Shown in pieces: positions 1 through 5,152 of a stretch of DNA of 5,152 bases (positions are counted from its first letter, which is position 1; the number at the start of each line of letters is the position of its first letter). The notes beneath the pieces are model-generated. The model saw only the letters and a list, made by a program, of their open reading frames with translations. It made no database searches and was not told the DNA's origin. The stretch lies in NCBI GenBank assembly GCA_964596645.1, contig CAZQVB010000076.1:1-5152 (forward strand), written 5' to 3'. The stretch is from CAVQEK01 sp964596645 (lineage in GTDB: Bacteria > Bacteroidota > Bacteroidia > Cytophagales > Cyclobacteriaceae). The position numbers and the translations under genes are program-made.

Positions 1-507
1 GAGGTTGCCGCTGGGTTCATCGGCAAAGATGATTTCCGGGTCATTCACTAAGGCACGCGCCACCGCAGTGCGCTGCTGCTCACCACCCGACAGCTCCGAA
101 GGCTTGTTGTGCAGCCGGTGCTGCATGCCCAGCTTGGTGAGTATTTTTTTTGCCTTTTCTACTACCTCGCTCTCTTTGTTGTTGGCCAGATAGGCAGGGA
201 TACACACATTTTCTAAAGCAGAAAACTCCGGCAGCAAATTGTGAAACTGAAAGACAAAACCTATGTGCCTGTTCCGAAACCGCGCTTGTTGCTTACTGCT
301 CAGGTTGATGAGGTTTTCGCCCTTCAGCCTCACCTCGCCGCTGTCGGGCCTGTCGAGCGTGCCCAGAATATGCAGCAGCGTGCTTTTGCCCGCACCTGAG
401 GCTCCTACTATGGATACAATCTCTCCCTTTTCTATTTTTAAATTAATGCCCTTAAGCACCTGAAGATCATTGAATGATTTGGTGATGCTATTACCTTCCA
501 GTATCAT
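1..507 (-). CDS. lolD: LolD-family ABC transporter ATP-binding protein, 3' end cut by window edge
   Basis: This is the ATPase of a LolCDE/MacB-type ABC exporter, which in Gram-negative bacteria drives release of lipoproteins from the inner membrane. It acts at the cytoplasmic face as a dimer bound to FtsX/LolC-type permeases. The 169 visible residues start MILEGNSITKSF, the usual N-terminus of the family. They contain Walker A GASGAGKS (35-42), a Q-loop around Q87 (FVFQFHNLLPEF), the ABC signature LSGGEQQR (139-146) and Walker B IIFADEP (159-165). The frame is still open at base 1, just after SGNL. The D-loop, H-loop and roughly 50-60 residues of a usual 220-230 are therefore outside the window. 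An ATG 13 nt upstream is in another frame, so the ATG at 505-507 is the best start. It is divergent from sucC. No permease is visible, so MacB- or FtsE-like relatives cannot be fully excluded; the family is certain, the exact LolD role likely. Confidence 0.93.
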   Translation of the reverse strand, partial: MILEGNSITKSFNDLQVLKGINLKIEKGEIVSIVGASGAGKSTLLHILGTLDRPDSGEVRLKGENLINLSSKQQARFRNRHIGFVFQFHNLLPEFSALENVCIPAYLANNKESEVVEKAKKILTKLGMQHRLHNKPSELSGGEQQRTAVARALVNDPEIIFADEPSGNL

Positions 508-540
508 ACACGCCCGCCATTGGAACAATTTTAAAAAAAT

Positions 541-548
541 CAAACTTA
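541..548 (-). promoter_or_regulatory. Candidate Bacteroidota -7 element for the ABC ATPase gene
   Basis: Read on the minus strand this is TAAGTTTG, an exact match to the Bacteroidota TAnnTTTG -7 motif. It lies 33 nt before the ATG of the leftward ABC ATPase gene, which would give a 5' leader of roughly 25 nt. The expected TTG about 20 bp further upstream is not present (the sequence there is a T-rich ACTTTTATC), so the call rests on the -7 match and the position only. Confidence 0.35.
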
Positions 549-621
549 AACAATTAGCATAGATAAAAGTGTTCGGGAAAACAGAAAATAGCTTTTACCA
601 TAAAGTGTGTGAAATGAAACC

Positions 622-652
622 TTGGTTGGTAAGAGAGAAAAATTTAGTTTCG
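622..652 (+). promoter_or_regulatory. Weak candidate promoter for sucC
   Basis: TTG at 622-624 is followed after 20 bp by TAGTTTCG at 645-652, which differs at one position from the Bacteroidota -7 motif TAnnTTTG. If used, transcription would begin around 659 and leave only about ten nucleotides before the sucC ATG. A second partial match, TAGCTTTT at 589-596, lies further upstream without a good TTG partner, so which is used, if either, is open. Confidence 0.25.
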
Positions 653-669
653 CCGGAAAATTTTTTCAA

Positions 670-1869
670 ATGAACATACACGAATACCAGGCAAAAAACC
701 TGCTAAAAGAATACGGTGTACGCATACAGGAAGGCATAGTGGCCGACACACCGGCCAAGGCACTGGAAGCGGCAAAGAAGCTGCACGTGGAAACGGGCAC
801 TAAGTGGTATGTGGTGAAGGCGCAGATACACGCGGGTGGCCGGGGCAAGGGCGGCGGCGTAAAGCTGGCCAAAAGCCTGGCAGAGGTAGAAGAGCACGCA
901 GAGAAAATAATCGGTATGCAACTGGTTACTCACCAGACAGGTGAGGAAGGTAAAAGGGTGCACAAAGTGCTGATCGCCGAAGATGTGTACTACCCCGGCG
1001 ACTCTGAGCCAAAAGAATATTACCTGAGCATACTGCTGGACCGCGCCATGGCCTGCGATGTGATCATGGCCTCCACAGAAGGCGGCATGGAGATAGAAGA
1101 AGTGGCAGAAAAAATGCCCGACAAAATTGTGAAAGAATGGGTAGACCCCACCATAGGCCTGCAGGCTTTTCAGGCACGAAAAATCGCCTTTAAGCTGGGG
1201 CTGGAAGGCAAGGCATTTAAGGAAATGGTGAAATTTATATCTAGCCTGTACAAAGCCTATATTGCCAATGAGGCCTCCATGTTCGAGATCAACCCCGTGC
1301 TAAAAACTTCTGACGACAAAATACTGGCCGTAGATGCCAAAGTGAACTTGGACGACAACGCACTCTTTCGCCATTCTGACCTGGCTGAGCTGCGCGACAT
1401 ACAAGAAGAAGACCCGCTGGAAGTGGAAGCGAGCCAATCGGGCCTCAACTACGTAAAGCTCGATGGCAACGTCGGCTGCATGGTGAATGGCGCAGGGCTG
1501 GCCATGGCCACTATGGACATCATAAAACTATCGGGTGGCGAACCGGCCAACTTCCTTGACGTAGGCGGCGGAGCCAATGCCAAAACCGTGGAAGCTGGCT
1601 TCAGGATCATACTCAAAGACCCCAATGTTAAGGCCATACTGATCAATATTTTCGGTGGCATAGTGCGCTGCGACAGGGTGGCCAGCGGTGTGGTGGAAGC
1701 CTATAAAAACATAGGTAAGATAGAAGTGCCGATCATTGTGCGCCTGCAAGGCACCAATGCAGAAGAAGGCGCGAAGATAATCGATGAGAGCGGCCTGGAA
1801 GTAAGCTCTGCCGTATTGCTCAAAGATGCTGCCGACAGAGTGAAAGAAGCCATGGCGAATGTGAAATAA
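670..1869 (+). CDS. sucC: Succinate-CoA ligase (ADP/GDP-forming) subunit beta
   Basis: SucC is the nucleotide-binding beta subunit of succinyl-CoA synthetase. It pairs with SucD and interconverts succinyl-CoA and succinate with substrate-level ATP or GTP formation in the cytoplasmic TCA cycle. The product has 399 residues, close to E. coli SucC (388). The N-terminal ATP-grasp part begins MNIHEYQAKNLL and has the glycine-rich loop AGGRGKGGGVK (55-65). The conserved MASTEGGMEIE (133-143), FEINPV with N208, and D222 of VDAKVNLDDN correspond to the metal-binding region. The C-terminal ligase domain has LDGNVGCMVNGAGLAMATMD, EPANFLDVGGGA (291-302) and the loop NIFGGIVRCD (326-335). The frame is open back to a TTG at 622, but the ATG at 670 gives the family's standard N-terminus. 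No Shine-Dalgarno is visible, as is usual in Bacteroidota. sucD is not adjacent. A tRNA gene follows 12 nt after the stop. Confidence 0.98.
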   Translation: MNIHEYQAKNLLKEYGVRIQEGIVADTPAKALEAAKKLHVETGTKWYVVKAQIHAGGRGKGGGVKLAKSLAEVEEHAEKIIGMQLVTHQTGEEGKRVHKVLIAEDVYYPGDSEPKEYYLSILLDRAMACDVIMASTEGGMEIEEVAEKMPDKIVKEWVDPTIGLQAFQARKIAFKLGLEGKAFKEMVKFISSLYKAYIANEASMFEINPVLKTSDDKILAVDAKVNLDDNALFRHSDLAELRDIQEEDPLEVEASQSGLNYVKLDGNVGCMVNGAGLAMATMDIIKLSGGEPANFLDVGGGANAKTVEAGFRIILKDPNVKAILINIFGGIVRCDRVASGVVEAYKNIGKIEVPIIVRLQGTNAEEGAKIIDESGLEVSSAVLLKDAADRVKEAMANVK

Positions 1870-1881
1870 TGATAAAACGAT

Positions 1882-1955
1882 GCACCTGTAGCTCAACTGG
1901 ATAGAGTACCTGACTTCGGATCAGGTGGTTCGGGGTTCGAATCCCTGCAGGTGTA
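1882..1955 (+). tRNA. tRNA-Arg (anticodon UCG)
   Basis: A complete cloverleaf of 74 nt can be folded by hand. The acceptor stem pairs 1882-1888 with 1948-1954, including a G1-U72 wobble. The D arm is GCTC/GAGT, the anticodon stem is CCTGA/TCAGG and the T arm is CGGGG-TTCGAAT-CCCTG. The seven-base anticodon loop CTTCGGA places TCG at 1916-1918, which reads the arginine codon CGA. The D-loop carries GGA, consistent with A20, an arginine identity base. The discriminator is A1955, and CCA is not encoded (the next bases are CAT). There is no terminator between sucC and this gene, so it is probably transcribed with sucC and cut out by RNases. Confidence 0.96.
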
Positions 1956-1961
1956 CATGCA

Positions 1962-2003
1962 AAAGGGCAGCGACAGCAATGTATCTGCCCTTTGATGTTT
2001 TTT
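1962..2003 (+). terminator. Rho-independent terminator after tRNA-Arg
   Basis: A perfect 9-bp inverted repeat, AAAGGGCAG (1962-1970) with CTGCCCTTT (1985-1993), encloses a 14-nt loop. Four bases later comes a run of six T (1998-2003). It starts six bases after the tRNA and would end a sucC-tRNA transcript, insulating the sulfatase gene that starts at 2026. Confidence 0.82.
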
Positions 2004-2025
2004 AAGGTTGATATATCAGTCTCCC

Positions 2026-3903
2026 ATGCGATCGATCCTGTTCATCGTTGCCTTTGTGGTCTGCCTGCCTGCCGTTGGGCAACCGGGCGAACGACCAAAC
2101 ATTCTCTGGATCACCTGTGAAGATATAAGCCCTGCCTGGGGCTGCTATGGCGACACGCTAGCCACTACGCCCAACATCGACCTGTTGGCCAGCAATGGAT
2201 TGGTATTTACACAGGCCTTTTCCAATGCGCCCATCTGCTCACCCGCCAGATCTACCCTCATCACCGGCACCTATGCCCCTTCTTTGGGTACGCAACATTT
2301 ACGCTCGGACATTCCGCTGCCTGCAGACTTGAATATACTCCCGGAAGTGCTGAGAAAGCACGGCTACTACACCACCAACAACGTTAAGGAAGATTACAAT
2401 TTTGACGCTCAAAAGCGATGGGACGAAAGCAGCACCCAGGCGCACTGGCGCAACAGGCCCGCGGGCACTCCTTTCTTTAGCGTGTTCAACTTTATGATCA
2501 CGCACGAGGGCCATGCCAACTCCGACAGGCCCGAAGACACACAATCGTTGGAAATAAGGCACAATCCGGATGACATGATCGTACCACCTTACCTCCCCGA
2601 CACTGAAGAATTTCGGCGCATCCTCGCCCACCAGTACGACTTGATCACTGTGTTCGACCAGCAGGTTGGCCTTCTGATCCGCCAGCTTCAGGAAGACGGC
2701 CTGTACGACAACACCATCATTTTCATCTTTTCCGACCATGGCTTCGGGCTGCCCCGGCACAAGCGCTGGCTGTACCACAGCGGCCTTCAAATCCCCTTTG
2801 TGCTGCATGTGCCCGATGCTTGGAAAAGAAATGTGCCGCAGCCGAAAGGAGACATTCAGCGTTTGGTTGGATTTGTGGATTTTGCGCCTACAGTGCTGGC
2901 ATTGGCAGGCGCACCTGCAACAGCGCATATGCAGGGTTCAAATTTTCTGGTAAATCAGTCAGATACCGCCGCATACATATTCGGCTACCGCGACCGGGCC
3001 GACGATGTATACGATATGAGCAGATCGGTGTACGACGGCAGATACCACCTGATCAGAAACTACATGCCGCACCAATCCTATATACAAAATGCCATCATTT
3101 TCAATAAGCGAAAGCGGTCATATGAAGCGCTTTACAGCGCAAAAACGAACAATCTATTATCGGATGAGCAACAGGAGATGTTTCTTCCCAAACCCCCGCT
3201 AGAGCTTTACGACCTTCATACCGACCCGCACGAATTGCATAATCTTGCAGGCGACGCTAATTACAAGCACATCATCGGCAGTCTGCACAAAAAATTGCAG
3301 GCGCACATGCTGAAAACCCGCGACTCGGGCCTGCTGAATGAGGGAGAGATGATGAATGGCATTGGCAAAGGCTCCGTGTACGAAATGATGCAGGATATGC
3401 CCGTCGAGGACATTGAAGATATACTTTCGGCCACAGAGCATGTAGGCATTGTTTCCAACCTGAGCGAGTTACAGAACCTTTTCAATCACGAGTTGCCATC
3501 CGTTCGCTATTGGGCTTTACAGGCCTTAGCTGCCTACCAAGGCAACATTTCTTCCCAGGAGCATCAGTTGAAAAGCATGCTTAGTGACCCGTCTGTTTCA
3601 AACCGGGTGCTTGCCGCTGAGATAATTATCAATCGTACCGGAAAACAGGAAGCAGCCATACGCACACTGCAAAACGCCCTGCGTGAAACAAGTGGCCCGG
3701 CCTTGCTGCAAGTGGCCATCAGTGTGCGGAATATCGGTGCCAGGGCAAAACCGCTCTTGCCTCTTATTCAGTCGAAGGTATATCCACGTATTCAGGGCGA
3801 TGTATGGGGCAGGTATGAAAACTGGATGTACCCCATGTTTATAGGCATGGCACTGGACCAGACGCTGATCAATTGCGGTCTTGAAGTGAACATCCGCAAC
3901 TGA
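2026..3903 (+). CDS. Secreted sulfatase, SGSH (heparan N-sulfatase)-like, with HEAT-like C-terminus
   Basis: A 625-residue arylsulfatase-superfamily enzyme that hydrolyses sulfate esters or sulfamates, probably on polysaccharides outside the cytoplasm. Residues 1-18 look like a Sec signal peptide (hydrophobic 4-14, possible cleavage after AVG). The catalytic domain has E32-D33 (metal ligands), CSPAR (71-75, Cys71 becoming formylglycine) followed by STLITGTY, NNVKEDYNF (118-126), ITHEGH (158-163) and SDHG (236-239), then PRHKRWLYHSG (243-253). The order VPPYLP, YDLITVFDQQVG, SDHG, SRSVYDGRYHLIRN and ELYDLHTDPHE matches the layout of SGSH-type sulfatases. Residues about 480-585 form HEAT-like helical repeats (for example HELPSVRYWALQALAAY). 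The frame runs back to a TTG at 2008, but the ATG at 2026 starts directly at the signal peptide. Activity needs a maturase (FGE or anSME), not seen here. There is no SusC/SusD pair or other sulfatase in view, so the substrate is unknown. Confidence 0.93.
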   Translation: MRSILFIVAFVVCLPAVGQPGERPNILWITCEDISPAWGCYGDTLATTPNIDLLASNGLVFTQAFSNAPICSPARSTLITGTYAPSLGTQHLRSDIPLPADLNILPEVLRKHGYYTTNNVKEDYNFDAQKRWDESSTQAHWRNRPAGTPFFSVFNFMITHEGHANSDRPEDTQSLEIRHNPDDMIVPPYLPDTEEFRRILAHQYDLITVFDQQVGLLIRQLQEDGLYDNTIIFIFSDHGFGLPRHKRWLYHSGLQIPFVLHVPDAWKRNVPQPKGDIQRLVGFVDFAPTVLALAGAPATAHMQGSNFLVNQSDTAAYIFGYRDRADDVYDMSRSVYDGRYHLIRNYMPHQSYIQNAIIFNKRKRSYEALYSAKTNNLLSDEQQEMFLPKPPLELYDLHTDPHELHNLAGDANYKHIIGSLHKKLQAHMLKTRDSGLLNEGEMMNGIGKGSVYEMMQDMPVEDIEDILSATEHVGIVSNLSELQNLFNHELPSVRYWALQALAAYQGNISSQEHQLKSMLSDPSVSNRVLAAEIIINRTGKQEAAIRTLQNALRETSGPALLQVAISVRNIGARAKPLLPLIQSKVYPRIQGDVWGRYENWMYPMFIGMALDQTLINCGLEVNIRN

Positions 3904-3905
3904 GT

Positions 3906-4406
3906 TCAGCTTTCCGAAGGCTCATTGACTGACTTATCGCGCTCCCAGCCTTCATGTTGCAGCACCAGGCGCTCTATCGCCGGGCTGTTGCTGTTGCTGT
4001 CGAGCAGCGCTACCGGCATATATTCCGACACCCAGCAGCGATATACTGCATAAGACAGCACCACCGTGCCCTGCAGGTTGAGCAACTGCACGAGCATGTC
4101 TTTTCGGTAATTCTTGAGCGACATGGCGGTATCGCCACTGATGTTGTACACCAGATTGGCCAAATCTTCAAAAGACGTGTCGTGCGTAAGTCCGCGCTCC
4201 AAGGTAATGGGTTCATACCGGGTGGTACCGGGCGTGTACCGCACATGACTCGCATCGCCGCCATCGCGGTAGTGAATGGTATCTGTGATGCGGTGTAGGC
4301 CGGTGACATGAGTGATGCCGGGGATCACCTTGCCGTCCCACATCACTCGAAATTTAAATGCCTTGTACGGGTCGTGCCGGTGAGCGTTTACGCTGAATTT
4401 TGCCAT
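3906..4406 (-). CDS. Phage tail-tube protein, T4 gp19 family
   Basis: A 166-residue protein resembling the gp19/Hcp-like proteins that stack into the inner tube of contractile phage tails and related extracellular injection systems. Family traits are FKFRVMWDGKVIPGITHVTGL (17-37; the first strands with the VSGL-like turn), IHYRDGGD (44-51), YTPGTTRYEPITLERGLTHD (57-76; the strongly conserved central segment), then SFEDLANLVYN, RKDMLVQLLN and the closing IERLVLQHEGWERD (144-157). The frame continues to an ATG at 4433, but MAKFSVNAHRHDPYKAFKF from 4404-4406 is the N-terminus I know from homologues, so the shorter start is chosen. It is convergent with the sulfatase gene with 2 nt between stop codons. 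No sheath, baseplate, spike, LysM or AAA+ gene is within view. The protein is full length with no frameshift, so it looks maintained rather than decayed. Its role is unproven. Confidence 0.88.
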   Translation of the reverse strand: MAKFSVNAHRHDPYKAFKFRVMWDGKVIPGITHVTGLHRITDTIHYRDGGDASHVRYTPGTTRYEPITLERGLTHDTSFEDLANLVYNISGDTAMSLKNYRKDMLVQLLNLQGTVVLSYAVYRCWVSEYMPVALLDSNSNSPAIERLVLQHEGWERDKSVNEPSES

Positions 4407-4856
4407 GATGTGATGGATCAGTTTGCGAATCATAAAATGAACATTTAGCCAGGTACTGCTCGTGCAAAACGGCCGAATGCAATGACAATGGGTCGATGAA
4501 TATAAGCAGAACCAGGTAGAATATTGAATTTGCCCGCCCAGTCGGTCTTACTGCAAAAAGTCGCAGCCAAAACTTCGTGGTTTTATAAACACCTGAGAGG
4601 ACGGTAGATGATGCGCTAAAGGCCAGCAGGTAACCCGAGCTTTATCGTAGGGGCCTGTGACTTTGAGCAGGGCGGGCTTGAAAGTATAGACGCGTGCGCA
4701 TGCGATGTACCGGTAGCCATTGACTGCTTCAATATAGACGAGCGTTTTTTTTATCGCGAAACACTCCCCTTTTAATCGATCACAGGTAAATGATAGTCGT
4801 TAAATAAAAATAAGTTGACCTATCCCTTACTTTGACGGGTTAGTGTTATTTTGAGG
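4407..4856. other. 450-nt region without an intact gene
   Basis: This lies between two divergent genes, the leftward tail-tube gene and the rightward DUF4160 gene. The left part (4407-4545) is the tube gene's upstream region; I find no convincing TAnnTTTG element there. The middle (4548-4799) holds a startless minus-strand open frame described separately, a weak stem CAGG (4627-4630) with CCTG (4654-4657), and two neighbouring perfect 8-bp palindromes, CGCATGCG (4697-4704) and TACCGGTA (4708-4715). The right end (about 4741-4856) is AT-rich. It has TTGACC at 4815-4820 and near-matches to the Bacteroidota -7 motif (TTACTTTG 4827-4834, TTATTTTG 4846-4853), none with ideal spacing. It probably contains the DUF4160 promoter, but I cannot place it. 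Confidence 0.6.
4548..4799 (-). pseudogene. Possible remnant of a LytTR-type DNA-binding domain
   Basis: This minus-strand frame is open for 83 codons between two TAA stops (4800-4802 and 4548-4550) but has no ATG, GTG or TTG until GTG very near its end. Its translation contains TLVYIEAVNGYRYI and, about 40 residues later, LAHHLPSSQVFIKPRSF just before the stop. LytTR domains typically show an (I/L)YIEA-x-x-xY-(V/R/K)I segment and, some 30 residues later, an LP-x-x-x-FIR-x-HRSY segment. Both ends therefore resemble the family, with about a dozen extra residues between and one residue missing before RSF. The sequence normally following RSY is absent. A decayed response-regulator output domain fits; chance resemblance is also possible. 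Confidence 0.25.
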
Positions 4857-5105
4857 ATGCCAAAGTTATTGATCATTCAATCTTATTTATTTGTCCTGTA
4901 CTCCATCGACATCAACGAAAGCAGAATGCACATCCATGTTGAATCGAGGAAAGGCAAATTTAGGATTTCCGCAAAATGGTGGCTGGAGCCAGAAATACAG
5001 TTGGCGACAAAAGGCAATTTTTCAGCTAAGGAAATTAAGCGTATCGAAAAACTGATATTTGAGCATTCTGGATTGCTGGTTTCTCAGATTGAAAAGTTTA
5101 GTTAA
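4857..5105 (+). CDS. DUF4160 domain protein
   Basis: A small protein of 82 residues, MPKLLIIQSYLFVLYS at the start. It matches the DUF4160 layout: an MPK/MPE start, a short hydrophobic strand, the H-x-H-V motif (HIHV, 25-28), a beta segment with KFRISAKWWLEPEIQL (34-49), then a helix GNFSAKEIKRIEKLIFEH (53-70) and a final helix ending QIEKF. DUF4160 genes usually sit beside a DUF2442 gene, and the pair has been suggested to be toxin-antitoxin-like; the biochemical function is not established. The ATG at 4857 gives the standard start, two codons inside a TTG-initiated frame. GAGG touches the ATG directly and is too close to be a ribosome site. The gene is AT-rich: my hand count of its first 180 nt is about 39% GC, below the genes to its left. 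The remaining 47 nt (5106-5152) show no recognisable start of a partner gene. Confidence 0.8.
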   Translation: MPKLLIIQSYLFVLYSIDINESRMHIHVESRKGKFRISAKWWLEPEIQLATKGNFSAKEIKRIEKLIFEHSGLLVSQIEKFS

Positions 5106-5152
5106 GTGGCTACGAAATTTGACAGGTTGTAAATATAGTTTGTGATATTGAA

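Noticed and set aside
622..669. N-terminal extension of SucC from the TTG at 622.
   Set aside because: The added residues have no counterpart in the family, while the ATG at 670 gives the canonical MNIHEYQAK start.
2299..2928. 209-codon open frame on the minus strand across the sulfatase gene.
   Set aside because: It is antisense to the conserved catalytic core of the sulfatase, has a composition typical of a shadow frame, and shows no recognisable domain.
3908..3922. Hairpin AGCTTT-CCG-AAGGCT at the convergent gene ends as a bidirectional terminator.
   Set aside because: The stem is only 6 bp with one G-T pair, there is no T-run on either side, and it lies within coding sequence.
4069..4078. 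CCCTGCAGGT identical to bases 1943-1952 of tRNA-Arg, as if an attachment-site duplicate bounded an island from the tRNA to the tail gene.
   Set aside because: Only 10 bp, centred on a common CTGCAG palindrome, ends before the tRNA 3' terminus, and lies inside the conserved tail-tube coding sequence. No integrase is present. Chance match.
4407..4433. Longer start (ATG at 4431-4433) for the tail-tube protein.
   Set aside because: The extra nine residues MIRKLIHHI precede a clear family N-terminus MAKFSVNAHRHDPYK; the shorter start fits better.
1..5152. CRISPR array, insertion sequence or other long repeats.
   Set aside because: I found no regularly spaced repeats, no transposase-like frame and no long terminal inverted repeats by reading both strands.

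Overview
The window looks like chromosomal DNA from a member of the Bacteroidota, probably a Cytophagales- or Chitinophagales-like lineage. The reasons are a SucC and a LolD-type ATPase of the kind seen in that phylum, gene starts without a recognisable Shine-Dalgarno sequence, promoter candidates resembling the TTG-N19-21-TAnnTTTG pattern, a secreted sulfatase, and a DUF4160 protein of Bacteroidota type. The taxonomic call is an inference from these traits; there is no marker gene such as rRNA.

Left part (1-2003), housekeeping. A LolD-type lipoprotein-export ABC ATPase runs leftward out of the window (1-507, minus; its 3' end is missing). Across a 162-nt divergent intergenic region lies sucC (670-1869, plus), the complete beta subunit of succinyl-CoA ligase (TCA cycle); sucD is not in view. 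Twelve nucleotides after sucC comes tRNA-Arg(UCG) (1882-1955), followed by a good hairpin plus T-run terminator (1962-2003). With no terminator between them, sucC and the tRNA gene are probably co-transcribed, with RNase P and 3' trimming releasing the tRNA.

Middle part (2026-4406), accessory. A secreted sulfatase (2026-3903, plus) of the SGSH/heparan-N-sulfatase-like branch has a complete Cys-type CSPAR formylglycine signature and a HEAT-like C-terminal extension. Only 2 nt beyond its stop codon is the stop codon of a convergent gene (3906-4406, minus) for a T4 gp19-type phage tail-tube protein. No sheath, baseplate, spike or ATPase gene is visible next to it, so within this window it is an orphan tube gene; it is the most intriguing gene here.

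Right part (4407-5152). About 450 nt carry no intact gene, but a startless open frame on the minus strand (4548-4799) resembles a degraded LytTR DNA-binding domain. The sequence then becomes AT-rich and ends with a small DUF4160 protein gene (4857-5105, plus). Apart from sucC and the tRNA, I see no evidence that these genes work together; the order housekeeping block, tRNA, terminator, then unrelated accessory genes suggests a chromosomal position that tolerates insertions.
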